From the NCBI GenBank assembly GCA_018333655.1, contig JAGXTJ010000002.1, positions 1-57,461 on the forward strand: a stretch of 57,461 nucleotides of DNA, given 5' to 3'. The notes below the pieces were generated by a model. That model had not been told where the DNA came from. It saw nothing but the letters and a program-made list of their open reading frames with translations, and did no database searches. Numbering within the stretch: position 1 is the first letter of the stretch; each line of letters starts with the position of its first letter. Below are positions 29,875 to 38,330 of the stretch, one piece after another. This DNA comes from Bacillota bacterium. GTDB taxonomy: Bacteria > Bacillota > UBA994. A program made the position numbers and the translations under genes.

Positions 29875-30252
29875 TCATTTGTGTCTGCGATTAAGGACGT
29901 GCACAAGTTCCCCAAGATAAATGGCCATCTTAATGGTAAGGACCCCGATAACGGTGGCCGCAAAATTGAACCAAGGATTAAAGAATGGTACAACCATTAC
30001 GGCGGCAATAAAGAACATGCGTTTAGCAAAAGCGCGCCGAGCGATACGGGTGGCGACGAGAGGGTTCTTGTGTCGTGTAAGGGAGTGGACATCAAGCACC
30101 AAGAGGCGCAGGTAAACAATCGCGCCCACACCGCCAAGGAGCAAACCTAGCGAGGCCTGCCAGGCGAAAAGGAGCGAGGCCGCACTAAGTGCGAGAACAA
30201 TGAAAATAATGCGCCCCCGCAATTCGCGTTCGAGCTGTAAGGGGTCATTCAT
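29875..30252 (-). CDS. atpI: ATP synthase subunit I (AtpI)
   Basis: Small membrane protein (125 residues, four hydrophobic segments) that helps assemble the c ring and is linked with AtpZ to Mg2+/Ca2+ supply in alkaliphilic bacilli. Start chosen: ATG at 30252 (NDPLQLEREL). In-frame ATG/GTG codons 9-12 bases earlier are alternatives; the far upstream start would overlap most of the atpZ tail. Overlaps the atpZ reading frame by 8 bases. Confidence 0.85.
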   Translation of the reverse strand: MNDPLQLERELRGRIIFIVLALSAASLLFAWQASLGLLLGGVGAIVYLRLLVLDVHSLTRHKNPLVATRIARRAFAKRMFFIAAVMVVPFFNPWFNFAATVIGVLTIKMAIYLGELVHVLNRRHK

Positions 30253-30478
30253 TGTGCTCACCATTCCTCTCGCGAAAGAACCCCTCGATGGTGTTATAGA
30301 CACTCCACAAGGCGCCTCCTATACCAGCTACGGTCCCTAGCAAAGTGAATACTACTCCCGTAGTTAGCTACTTGTCAAGCCACAGGCCAATATAGGCCCC
30401 TACGGCCACCGCCACAACTACATTTAACCCAATCTGCGTGAGGAGCGACAACAGCTCATACCCGGAGCGCAGGCGCAT
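30245..30478 (-). pseudogene. atpZ: atpZ interrupted by an in-frame TAG codon
   Basis: Reading from the ATG at 30478, the frame encodes a typical AtpZ: RSGYELLSLLTQIGLN, first membrane helix, then GLWLDK, an amber codon at 30370-30368, then LTTGVVFTLLGTVAGIGGA, the second helix, and a stop TGA at 30247-30245. Both halves fit the family, in which a residue follows LDK and a LGTxPxFTLxG segment begins the second helix. One TGG-to-TAG change would explain it. It may be a recent nonsense mutation, a sequencing error, or read-through. The ribosome site before the ATG is poor; a GTG at 30508 is also in frame. Confidence 0.75.
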
Positions 30479-30581
30479 ACTACACCGAAACGTGTATACA
30501 ATATGCACTCGTGTTATGATTTCCACGAGAATTTTGCGTCTCCTGCAAAGTGAAAAAGTTAACTTGATATTCTTTCATCTT

Positions 30582-31727
30582 TTAGACCACCCACTCTGCT
30601 GGTCTTTCATCGCGTCGTCCAAAGTAGTGCAAGAGCCCCTCGGCCACCCGACGTGAGGCCTGCCCATCGCCGTAGGGATTAACGGCGTTCTTCATCGCTA
30701 GGTAGGCCTCGGTAGATTTCAGCAAACGCTTAGTCTGCTCCACTATCCCCTGTCGCGACGTGCCCACTACGACCACGGTTCCAGCCAGTACGGCTTCTGG
30801 GCGCTCGGTGTTGTTGCGCATAACCAGTACGGGTACTCCGAGCGCTGGCGCCTCCTCCTGCAGCCCACCGGAGTCGGTAAGGATGAGGTAGCTCTTGGCC
30901 ATCAAATTATGAAAGTCATCGGTATCGAGGGGGTCGAGGAGATGTATTCTCTCCTGGCCGGAAAGAAGTGGCATCACCACCTCGCGCACAACGGGGTTAA
31001 GATGTACGGGGAAGACCACCTGTATATCAGGAAAATCGTCCACAATGTCAAGCAGCGCCTGGCACATCTCGCCCATGGGCGCGCCCCAGTTTTCTCGCCG
31101 GTGCACCTCAACGAGAAGCACCCGACCGCCTAACGGCAACTCTTTAAGCGCAGGGGCGTGAAACTCATACTGCGCTCGCACAGTAGTCGCTAAAGCGTCG
31201 ATAACGGTATTGCCCGTAACGTAAATGCTCGCGGCTTTAATACCTTCGCAGAGCAAGTTGTCGCGCGAAGTTAAAGTGGGGGCAAAGTGTATGTCTGCTA
31301 GGGCGCCAGTAAGCTTGCGGTTCATCTCCTCGGGGAAAGGCAAGTACTTATGGTGGGTGCGTAGCCCCGCCTCGACATGGCCCACGGGTACTTGGTTAAA
31401 AAAAGCAGCCAAGCTGGCGGCAAAAGTGGTGAGGGTGTCGCCATGCACGAGTATAATATCCGGCCGATCCTCACGGAAGATATTGTCTAGCCCCAAAACC
31501 GCGCGAGAAAAAGTCTCTGGCAAGGTCTGCCTGTCGCGCATAATATTTAAGTCGTACCGCGGTTCAATATGGAAAAGGCGCAGCACTTGATCAAGCATGG
31601 CGCGATGCTGCCCTGTGACGCAAGCGGCGACACTAAACTCCGGGCGCCTGGCTAATTCCGTTATGACGGGGGCCATTTTAATGGCCTCTGGCCTCACGCC
31701 AAAGACAGTAAACACTTTAATCGTCAA
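30582..31727 (-). CDS. wecB: UDP-N-acetylglucosamine 2-epimerase (non-hydrolysing)
   Basis: Interconverts UDP-GlcNAc and UDP-ManNAc for wall teichoic acid linkage units or other surface polymers. 381 residues, GT-B-like fold: FGVRPEAIKMAPVI at the start, HGDTLTTFAASLAAF, VEAGLRTHHKYLPFPEEMNR, HRRENWG, and the C-terminal LTDSGGLQEEAPALGVPVLVMRN. Lies between comEB and the atp operon, as mnaA-like genes often do in Firmicutes. No strong terminator follows it. Confidence 0.95.
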   Translation of the reverse strand: MTIKVFTVFGVRPEAIKMAPVITELARRPEFSVAACVTGQHRAMLDQVLRLFHIEPRYDLNIMRDRQTLPETFSRAVLGLDNIFREDRPDIILVHGDTLTTFAASLAAFFNQVPVGHVEAGLRTHHKYLPFPEEMNRKLTGALADIHFAPTLTSRDNLLCEGIKAASIYVTGNTVIDALATTVRAQYEFHAPALKELPLGGRVLLVEVHRRENWGAPMGEMCQALLDIVDDFPDIQVVFPVHLNPVVREVVMPLLSGQERIHLLDPLDTDDFHNLMAKSYLILTDSGGLQEEAPALGVPVLVMRNNTERPEAVLAGTVVVVGTSRQGIVEQTKRLLKSTEAYLAMKNAVNPYGDGQASRRVAEGLLHYFGRRDERPAEWVV

Positions 31728-31762
31728 TCAATGCTCCACCTTCCGCCACAGCTAGGCCGATA

Positions 31763-32224
31763 CTATTCTTCTGCCCCGGCTTCACCGAGACGTTTAACTT
31801 GCAGTCCTGCTTCTGCCAGTAGTTCTTGGCCCAAGCGATCTGGGTAGTCCGAATTAAATACGACGCGCGCAATCTTGGCGTTAATAATCATTTTGGCACA
31901 CATAACACAGGGGAAGTGGGTGGTGTACAGCGTGCCGCCCCGAATGGACACCCCAGAAGAGGCCGCCTGGATGATAGCGTTTTGCTCGGCATGCATGCCG
32001 CGGCACAGCTCGTGGCGCTCGCCAGAGGCGATGCCCCGCTCTTCCCGCAGGCAGCCGATATCTGTGCAGTGCCGCAGCCCAGAGGGTGCGCCGTTGTACC
32101 CGGTAGTCAGAATACGGCGGTCATAAATGATAAGCGCCCCAATACGCCGCCGGCAACAGGTGCTGCGCTCTGCCACCACCTTGGTAATAGCCATAAAGTA
32201 TTCATCCCAGCCGAGCCTCGTCAT
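31763..32224 (-). CDS. comEB: dCMP deaminase, ComEB family
   Basis: Zinc deaminase converting dCMP to dUMP, 153 residues. The zinc site is HAEQNAII with PCVMCAKMI, preceded by [12 protein letters not shown]. The four-base overlap with upp (ATGA) shows operonic coupling of pyrimidine salvage genes. Confidence 0.95.
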   Translation of the reverse strand: MTRLGWDEYFMAITKVVAERSTCCRRRIGALIIYDRRILTTGYNGAPSGLRHCTDIGCLREERGIASGERHELCRGMHAEQNAIIQAASSGVSIRGGTLYTTHFPCVMCAKMIINAKIARVVFNSDYPDRLGQELLAEAGLQVKRLGEAGAEE

Positions 32225-32859
32225 TTTGTGCCAAAGAGCCTGTCGCCGGCATCACCGAGGCCGGGTACTATGTAGGCGTGTTCATTAAGATGCGAATCTA
32301 TGGCCGCCGTATATATCTCTACCTCGGGGTGTGCGCCGTGTACGGTGGCAATGCCCTCTGGGGCGGCAATCAAGCACATCAGCTTGATATTTGTGGCGCC
32401 CTTGCCCTTCAGGTAGTTTATAGCGGCGACAGCAGAGCCGCCCGTGGCCAGCATGGGGTCAAGGACAATAAGCTCTCTTTCGGCCACATCTGTCGGCAGC
32501 TTGGCATAGTACTCAACTGGGCTAAGCGTCTCTGGGTCGCGGTACAGGCCAATATGGCCGACTTTCGCCGTAGGAACAAGGCGGAGGAGCCCATTGACCA
32601 TGCCTAGACCGGCCCTGAGAATGGGCACGATGCCTAGCTTCTTGCCCGAGAGCACTTTGCTATGCGTCTTTGCTACCGGTGTCTCTATAAGCACCTCTTC
32701 TAAAGGCAGGTTACGCGTCACTTCGTAGGCTAGGAGCATGGCCACTTCGTCAACTAACTCCCTAAACTCTTTGGAGCCGGTATGCTTGTCCCGGATAAAA
32801 GTCAGCTTGTGCTGGATAAGGGGGTGGTCTAGCAGGTAGACATTATTATCGCTACGCAT
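32221..32859 (-). CDS. upp: Uracil phosphoribosyltransferase
   Basis: Makes UMP from uracil and PRPP. 212 residues from the ATG at 32859, which overlaps the glyA stop and gives the usual start [18 protein letters not shown]. An upstream in-frame start would add an atypical tail inside glyA. PRPP loop [15 protein letters not shown] and C-terminal [14 protein letters not shown] are diagnostic. Confidence 0.96.
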   Translation of the reverse strand: MRSDNNVYLLDHPLIQHKLTFIRDKHTGSKEFRELVDEVAMLLAYEVTRNLPLEEVLIETPVAKTHSKVLSGKKLGIVPILRAGLGMVNGLLRLVPTAKVGHIGLYRDPETLSPVEYYAKLPTDVAERELIVLDPMLATGGSAVAAINYLKGKGATNIKLMCLIAAPEGIATVHGAHPEVEIYTAAIDSHLNEHAYIVPGLGDAGDRLFGTK

Positions 32860-34087
32860 AAAGCGGAAACTCAGCACACAAGGTGCCAACGCCCTTTATC
32901 ACACTCGCGAGCACCACTTCATTGTCGCTGTTTTCCAGAGCATCGGCCACTAGGTCGGCAATCCTCGCCATAGCGCTTTCTGTCATGCCGCGCGAGGTCA
33001 TGGCAGGGGTACCAATGCGAATACCGCTCGTGGTAAACGGACCTTCGGGGTCGAAGGGGATGGTGTTCTTATTTACCGTTATGCCGACGCTATCGAGGAC
33101 TTTTTCGGCCTTCTTGCCCGTGAGCCCCTTGCTACGCAAGTCAACGAGCAGCAGATGGTTGTCAGTACCGCCCGACACCAGGTCAAAGCCACGCCGCAAG
33201 AGGCCCTCAGCCAGTGCTTTGGCATTGACTACAACCTGCTCTTGGTATGCGGCAAATTCTGGCAAGAGGGCTTCTTGGAAAGACACGGCCTTGGCGGCGA
33301 TGGTGTGCATGAGCGGCCCGCCCTGCATGCCGGGAAAAACTGCTTTGTCGATGGCCTTGGCCCAGTCTGCCGTACAGATGATCATGCCACCACGTGGTCC
33401 ACGTAGCGTCTTATGGGTGGTGGTAGTGACAAAGTCAGCAAAAGGAATAGGACTGGCATGGAGGCCGGCGGCCACGAGGCCCGCAATGTGGGCCATATCT
33501 ACCATAAACAAAGATCCAGAGAGGGTGGCGATCTCTTTAAGACGCTTAAAATCTATTTTGCGTGGGTAGGCACTAGCCCCCGCCACGAGGAGCTTGGGCT
33601 TGTGCTCTAGAGCTAGCCGCTCCACTTCGCTGTAGTCGATAAAGCCGTCCGTACCGACCCCGTACGAGACAAAGTTGTAAAGCTGCCCCGAGAAATTGAC
33701 GGGACTGCCATGGGTTAAATGCCCCCCATGTGAGAGATTCATGCCGAGCACCGTGTCGCCAGGCTTTAAGCAAGCAAAGTACACAGCCATATTGGCCTGT
33801 GCGCCGGAATGCGGCTGCACATTGGCATGGTCACCACCAAAAATACGCAGCGCACGTTGACGCGCGTAGTCTTCAGCCTTATCTACCACCTGGCACCCAC
33901 CATAGTAGCGCTTGCCTGGGTATCCTTCAGCATACTTGTTGGTCAGCACTGAACCCATGGCCTCTAGCACGGCCCGCGAGACAAAATTCTCAGAGGCAAT
34001 CAACTCTAAGTGATGCTGCTGACGCACAAGCTCCTCATCAAGCACCGCTGCGATCTCGGGGTCAATTAACTTTAAACTCACTGTCAT
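32852..34087 (-). CDS. glyA: Serine hydroxymethyltransferase
   Basis: PLP enzyme converting serine and tetrahydrofolate to glycine and methylene-THF, 411 residues. PLP lysine in [51 protein letters not shown] and [10 protein letters not shown] are typical. In the glyA-upp neighbourhood known from Bacillus. Its 5' end overlaps rpiB by 26 bases. Confidence 0.98.
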   Translation of the reverse strand: MTVSLKLIDPEIAAVLDEELVRQQHHLELIASENFVSRAVLEAMGSVLTNKYAEGYPGKRYYGGCQVVDKAEDYARQRALRIFGGDHANVQPHSGAQANMAVYFACLKPGDTVLGMNLSHGGHLTHGSPVNFSGQLYNFVSYGVGTDGFIDYSEVERLALEHKPKLLVAGASAYPRKIDFKRLKEIATLSGSLFMVDMAHIAGLVAAGLHASPIPFADFVTTTTHKTLRGPRGGMIICTADWAKAIDKAVFPGMQGGPLMHTIAAKAVSFQEALLPEFAAYQEQVVVNAKALAEGLLRRGFDLVSGGTDNHLLLVDLRSKGLTGKKAEKVLDSVGITVNKNTIPFDPEGPFTTSGIRIGTPAMTSRGMTESAMARIADLVADALENSDNEVVLASVIKGVGTLCAEFPLYA

Positions 34088-34550
34088 CCGCTCCTCTACA
34101 TGTCTTGTTAATCGTCTCTTGTTCAGCTATTTTTTGCAGTCGCAAGGCGTGTTTTCCGCCCGCAAACTCATTCTCTAGCCAAGCTGTGACAATCTCAAGG
34201 GCCAAACCAACGCCCACAATCCTTTGCCCCAGACATAAAACATTAGCGTCATTATGCTGACGCGACATCTTGGCCGAATAGGTGTCGTGACAGAGGGCGG
34301 CGCGCACACCACAGCGCTTATTGGCAGCAATCGACATGCCAATGCCCGAACCACAAATTAAGATACCAAGATCAGCTTCTACACCAACTACATCGTCGCA
34401 AACTAATGCTGCAAAATCTGGGTAGTCGACAGAAAGCTCACTGAAGCACCCGCGGTCCTGTGTTTCGTGCCCTAGGCGAGAGAGTAGGCCTAAAATTTCT
34501 TGCTTGAGCGGGTACCCAGCGTGGTCACATCCGAGCGAGATCCTCACCAC
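34062..34550 (-). CDS. rpiB: Ribose-5-phosphate isomerase B
   Basis: Interconverts ribose-5-P and ribulose-5-P. 162 residues, with [13 protein letters not shown], the catalytic-loop [13 protein letters not shown] and [18 protein letters not shown]. The C-terminal tail extends 26 bases into glyA. Corresponds to ywlF of Bacillus, in the same order ywlC-ywlE-rpiB-glyA-upp. Confidence 0.95.
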   Translation of the reverse strand: MVRISLGCDHAGYPLKQEILGLLSRLGHETQDRGCFSELSVDYPDFAALVCDDVVGVEADLGILICGSGIGMSIAANKRCGVRAALCHDTYSAKMSRQHNDANVLCLGQRIVGVGLALEIVTAWLENEFAGGKHALRLQKIAEQETINKTCRGADDSEFKVN

Positions 34551-34613
34551 TTAACACCTGCCTCACCAATAATCCAAACTATATTCTATCATAACTAAGT
34601 CCTAGACGCGCCC

Positions 34614-35288
34614 TCAGGAAGTCTCTTTTAGTTTTTCTTGTACCTTGGCTAAGAGCAATTCTATCTCTTCCGCACTTTGCAGGTAGATGTCTTCGCCCTG
34701 CCCAAAAGGGTCGGCTACGTCGGATGAGGCGAGAAAAGCCTCTACTTTCTCAATTTCTTGCCGTTCACGGTAGAGAAGTTCCCTAAGTTGCCCTTGCATT
34801 TCCACCAGCTGTTCCTCCACAGCCTGCAACTCGGCTAAAAGCTCGCTGCGTCTAATTTGCAGATCGGCAATGTTGGGGGAGTTTTTAAGAGCAAACTGAC
34901 GTCGCTTCTCGTCCACAGACGCATAGAGCGCATGAAGTCTGGCCGTAATTTCTTGCTTGTCCGCCTCGCTTAAAGCAAAGTCTTTAATGGTATGTATCTT
35001 GCCCTTAGCAGCAGGAAAACGCTCGCAGACCACCTCTTTGTGCCGCTTAGTCATGGTCAGTACCATGTCTGCCCACTCCACCATTTCTTCCGTGATCATT
35101 TGTGCCCGGTGCTCGGCTAAATCTATCCCTCTCTTGCCCATCACCAGAGTCGCCCCGCGCGAGGCCTGCGCCCCTGTTTCTGCCGCCACACCAGCTGAAC
35201 GCACGGTGTCGTTACCGCTACGTTTAAACATAGCCTCCGCCATGGTGCTACGGCAGGTGTTCCCTGTGCAGACGAAAAGAATCTTCAT
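34614..35288 (-). CDS. ywlE: YwlE-type low-molecular-weight phosphatase with coiled-coil insertion
   Basis: Family members dephosphorylate protein arginine or tyrosine. The P-loop is at residues 6-14 (VCTGNTCRS, nucleophile Cys7, Arg13). The catalytic acid lies in DPFG at 193-196. Normal YwlE is about 150 residues, with these motifs only about 10-15 residues after KDFAL; here residues about 108-186 form a charged heptad-like helix (LQIRRSELLAELQAVEEQL) between them, for 224 residues in total. The frame is continuous and codon use is like its neighbours, so it is an insertion, not an assembly join. Overlaps tsaC by 4 bases. Confidence 0.85.
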   Translation of the reverse strand: MKILFVCTGNTCRSTMAEAMFKRSGNDTVRSAGVAAETGAQASRGATLVMGKRGIDLAEHRAQMITEEMVEWADMVLTMTKRHKEVVCERFPAAKGKIHTIKDFALSEADKQEITARLHALYASVDEKRRQFALKNSPNIADLQIRRSELLAELQAVEEQLVEMQGQLRELLYRERQEIEKVEAFLASSDVADPFGQGEDIYLQSAEEIELLLAKVQEKLKETS

Positions 35289-36301
35289 GCTTGTCCTCCT
35301 ATGACTTGTGATGCGGCCTTGTAGAGGCGATTCATGACCGCCTCACCGAGCCCCTTACTTTCGATTCCTTCGACCAAAATTCTCTCCACCCCTAGACTAT
35401 CAGCTTCTCTTAAGTAGGCATAGAGTCTCTGCGCGGCTAAATCCACACTTCCCCTTTCTCCCAACGTAAACTTGTGTACATTGGCGGGCAAACCATCTAA
35501 GGTATCGGCATAGGCGATAACTGCCGTGCTCAAATCGCGAGCTAAGGAGGCCGCAATTTCATCTCGGTTCGCTTTTACATATAGAATTAGCTGAGCCTCC
35601 GGAGCGTAATGTACATACTTCATACCAGGCGCCTCTGGAACGCCCTCGGTCTCTGTCGAAAGCATGACCGGAAGCTTGGCCACCTCTTCTAACATGGAGC
35701 GGGTTACAGAGCCCGGCCGTAACACGACAATGCGGTCAGAAAAGACCCTGATTACTGTTGACTCAAGCCCCACCGTTGTCTCACCGCCGTCTAGCAAGGC
35801 GTCAATCCGGCCCACTAAATCTTGGGCCACGTGCTGGGCTGTGGTGGGGCTCGGGCGACCAGAAATATTGGCGCTTGGCGCCACGAGAGGAACACCTGTC
35901 GCGGCAATGAGCTTTAGCGCGAGGGGATTGCTCGGCATGCGCACGCCAACTGTGTTGCGCCCCGCTGTGACGAGAGGAGACACCGCCTCCTGCTTGTTTA
36001 GAACTAGGGTCAAAGGTCCCGGCCAAAAGGCCATCATCAACTTCTCTTCGGTAGGGCTAAACTCCCGCGCCACGAGGGCAAGTTCACGAGGATGCGAGAT
36101 GTGCACGATGAGAGGGTTGTCACTAGGCCTACCCTTAGCGGCAAAGATTTTCTTTATGGCCACCTCGCTGTCATAGCGTGCCCCTAGACCGTAAACCGTT
36201 TCAGTCGGAAAAGCCACCACGCCGCCCTCCTTAAGGATCTCCGCGGCAGCCTGCACATCTTTTTCTGGGACGCTGCCCCACTGGGCTGAAAAAATGAACA
36301 T
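35285..36301 (-). CDS. tsaC: L-threonylcarbamoyladenylate synthase TsaC/Sua5 (YwlC)
   Basis: Makes threonylcarbamoyl-AMP for the tRNA t6A37 modification. 338 residues from the ATG at 36301; CAGGTGA lies 6 bases upstream, and the start fits MFIFSAQWG. YrdC domain with GGVVAFPTETVYGLGARYD, KGRPSDNPLIVHI, FWPGPLTLVL and PSANISGRPSPTTA, then the C-terminal Sua5 domain (about 215-338). Confidence 0.96.
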   Translation of the reverse strand: MFIFSAQWGSVPEKDVQAAAEILKEGGVVAFPTETVYGLGARYDSEVAIKKIFAAKGRPSDNPLIVHISHPRELALVAREFSPTEEKLMMAFWPGPLTLVLNKQEAVSPLVTAGRNTVGVRMPSNPLALKLIAATGVPLVAPSANISGRPSPTTAQHVAQDLVGRIDALLDGGETTVGLESTVIRVFSDRIVVLRPGSVTRSMLEEVAKLPVMLSTETEGVPEAPGMKYVHYAPEAQLILYVKANRDEIAASLARDLSTAVIAYADTLDGLPANVHKFTLGERGSVDLAAQRLYAYLREADSLGVERILVEGIESKGLGEAVMNRLYKAASQVIGGQA

Positions 36302-36400
36302 CATTGTCACCTGCTTAAGTTTTGCTCTTTCTATTTTACCACGACTTGTTTCCAATATGTTCTCTATCCACGCTACGCGAGCCTCTCTCGTTTCTCTCGC

Positions 36401-36429
36401 TTCTCATTTTCATCACTAAGGTGTATACT
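36401..36429 (+). promoter_or_regulatory. Candidate promoter of dinB
   Basis: TTCTCA (36401-36406) and TATACT (36424-36429) with a 17-base spacer; matches 4/6 and 5/6. The predicted start of transcription falls inside the LexA-like site immediately downstream. Confidence 0.5.
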
Positions 36430-36433
36430 AATA

Positions 36434-36447
36434 CAAACATATGTTTG
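36434..36447 (+). promoter_or_regulatory. LexA/SOS-box-like operator of dinB
   Basis: CAAACATATGTTTG is a perfect 14-base palindrome with the AAAC-N4-GTTT layout of the Gram-positive LexA box (CGAAC-N4-GTTCG), differing symmetrically at two positions. It sits just downstream of the -10 and upstream of the ribosome site, where a repressor would block dinB. Confidence 0.6.
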
Positions 36448-36458
36448 GAGAGAAGCTC

Positions 36459-37625
36459 ATGCGTCAGATTATCCATCTCGATATGGATGCTTTTTTTGCG
36501 TCCGTGGAGCAGCTAGATTTTCCCCATTTGCGCGGCAAGCCTGTGATTGTCGGTGGTGCCCCCAATGAGCGGGGAGTCGTCTCCACTTGTTCTTACGAGG
36601 CCCGCAAATTTGGCGTGCACTCCGCCATGCCTCTCAGCGAAGCTTATCGGCGTTGCCCGCACGGCATCTTTGTGCACGGCAGAGGTAGACGCTACCGCGA
36701 GATATCGCAACAAGTCTTTGCCATTATGGCCGCATTCTCCCCTCTCTTTGAGCCTGTTTCTATCGATGAGGCCTTTCTCGATGTCACTCACTCGCAAAAC
36801 CTCTTTGGCACCGCTCCCCATATGGCGCGAACCATTCAAGAGCGCGTGCAGGCCGAACTACACCTCTCCTGCTCCTTAGGGGTAGCCCCCAATAAGTTTC
36901 TCGCCAAACTAGCGAGCGACCTCAAAAAGCCCGGCGGGCTGGTGGTTATTACGGAGCAACACGCTAAAGACATTCTCGCCCCCCTGCCGGTGGGCAAAAT
37001 TTGGGGCGTGGGCGCGAAAACAGCGGCCGAGCTCCACAAACTCGGCCTAAAAACCATAGGAGACCTGCAAAAATGCGACGCTTCTTCTTTAGAGAGACGC
37101 CTAGGGGGCCATGGACGACACATTTGGCATCTCGCTCGAGGTGAGGATGACCGCGCCGTAGAAAGCTATGATGCGGTCAAATCAATTGGTCACGAGCACA
37201 CTTTTGCTGTCGATGTAGCGGAGGTGGATGTCATCAGGGCCTCTCTCTTGTCTCTGGCGGCAAAAGTGGGCCGCCGCTTGCGCAAGCTGGGGTTACGAGC
37301 ACGCGTAGTCCATTTAAAACTTCGCTACCTAGACTTTACTACCTACTCGCGCCAAACAACCTTACCCCTAGCTACCGACATCGATAGCGAGATTTTTGCT
37401 GTAGCCCGCAAACTATTCGACACCAACTTTGATGGGCGACCGGTGCGCCTCGTCGGGGTTTCGGCTCATCAACTGGTGGGAGAGGGAGAGCGCGAAGAAC
37501 AGCTTGACCTCTTCGTACCGCGTAGCGAAAAGAGCCGCCAAGTGGCAGCCGTAATGGACAAAATTAAGGACCGTCACGGTGAGAAAAGCATTACTTACGG
37601 CCTAATCACCGAGCATGAAGAATAA
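36459..37625 (+). CDS. dinB: DNA polymerase IV (Y-family)
   Basis: Error-prone translesion polymerase, 388 residues from the ATG at 36459 (GGAGAG 8 bases upstream; an ATG 18 bases earlier overlaps the operator). The active-site carboxylates are in HLDMDAFFASVEQ and PVSIDEAFLD. SYEARKFGVHSAMP, SLGVAPNKFLAKLASDLKKP and a little-finger domain follow. The sliding-clamp motif EQLDLF is near the C-terminus. Monocistronic: own SOS-like promoter and a terminator directly after. Confidence 0.96.
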   Translation: MRQIIHLDMDAFFASVEQLDFPHLRGKPVIVGGAPNERGVVSTCSYEARKFGVHSAMPLSEAYRRCPHGIFVHGRGRRYREISQQVFAIMAAFSPLFEPVSIDEAFLDVTHSQNLFGTAPHMARTIQERVQAELHLSCSLGVAPNKFLAKLASDLKKPGGLVVITEQHAKDILAPLPVGKIWGVGAKTAAELHKLGLKTIGDLQKCDASSLERRLGGHGRHIWHLARGEDDRAVESYDAVKSIGHEHTFAVDVAEVDVIRASLLSLAAKVGRRLRKLGLRARVVHLKLRYLDFTTYSRQTTLPLATDIDSEIFAVARKLFDTNFDGRPVRLVGVSAHQLVGEGEREEQLDLFVPRSEKSRQVAAVMDKIKDRHGEKSITYGLITEHEE

Positions 37626-37658
37626 AACCGCCAGAGTCCTGCGGAACTCGGGCGGTTT
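37626..37658. terminator. Bidirectional terminator between dinB and the ECF S-component gene
   Basis: CCGCC/GGCGG outer stem with an inner GAGTCC/GGAACTC stem. It is flanked by an A-rich run on the left and TTTATCTTTT on the right, so it can end both the plus-strand dinB and the minus-strand coaX-ECF transcripts. Confidence 0.75.
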
Positions 37659-37663
37659 ATCTT

Positions 37664-38221
37664 TTAGACATTTATCTTGCCTTGCCTAATCAAAGGAAGG
37701 AGCGCCACCAAGAGCGACCCAACTACAAACCCTGCCAGGACCAACTCGGGCACGCCATGGGTAAGGGCAATGGTCCATGCTGCTGTCGGGGTGAGGTACC
37801 CTCGCCATACCGCCAAAAGCAAAGTGCCCGCGGTGTTAGTAAAAGTACCCACAACGCCAGCCACAATTCCGGCCACACCTAAACCACCCAGTAGACCCTT
37901 CCCGGCGGGTAGGTACTGTGCTGTGAGCTTACGCACACCGCGAAAGGCCAGCCAGGCAAAAAGCCCGATGACTAAACGTGCGGGTATCACCACCAAGGGG
38001 TCAGCCATAAAGCGCAAACTAAAGAGCCCAAACAAGAGCCCCACAAAGGCACCTACCAGCGGCCCTTCCAACACCCCGGCTATAATTACCGGCACATGCA
38101 TAAAAGTAGCTGCCCCCGCAGGGGTTGGTAAGGCGATAAAACCCCAATTGGTTACACCTAGGACCACGGTCACGGCCGTGAGCAAGCCGGAAATAACGAT
38201 TTGCCTCGTCGAAACTTTCAT
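37664..38221 (-). CDS. ECF transporter S component, probably pantothenate-specific
   Basis: Integral membrane substrate-binding subunit, 185 residues, about six helices. The start at ATG 38221 is set by CGGAGGA 9-10 bases upstream. The small-residue-rich helices with GALPTPAGAA-like turns (LPTPAGAATFMHVPVI) and PLVGAFVGLLFGL are usual for S components, which share the energising EcfAAT module. Placement directly after coaX (pantothenate kinase) suggests pantothenate uptake, PanT type; this is context-based inference. Confidence 0.75.
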   Translation of the reverse strand: MKVSTRQIVISGLLTAVTVVLGVTNWGFIALPTPAGAATFMHVPVIIAGVLEGPLVGAFVGLLFGLFSLRFMADPLVVIPARLVIGLFAWLAFRGVRKLTAQYLPAGKGLLGGLGVAGIVAGVVGTFTNTAGTLLLAVWRGYLTPTAAWTIALTHGVPELVLAGFVVGSLLVALLPLIRQGKINV

Positions 38222-38302
38222 CTTCTTCTTTCCTCCGTTCTCGTTCCTCTCGGATACCAGACGCATGCATAGCGATTATCGAAACTCGGGTCGAGTCCCG
38301 CA

Positions 38303-38330
38303 GGGTATTCACCATTGGCTGTGAATACCC
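38303..38330. repeat. Hairpin spanning the coaX stop codon
   Basis: Perfect 10-bp arms GGGTATTCAC (38303-38312) and GTGAATACCC (38321-38330) with an 8-base loop. The coaX stop (38309-38311) is inside the 3' arm on the transcript. A second small stem, ACTCG/CGAGT, follows at about 38284-38296. No U-tract is present. Confidence 0.55.

Noticed and set aside
30368-30370. Pyrrolysine coding at the atpZ amber codon
   Set aside because: Nothing in the window supports it: no pyl genes, and other genes here end at TAG normally (for example the 47-residue protein and glyA). Kept only as a test, not as a claim.
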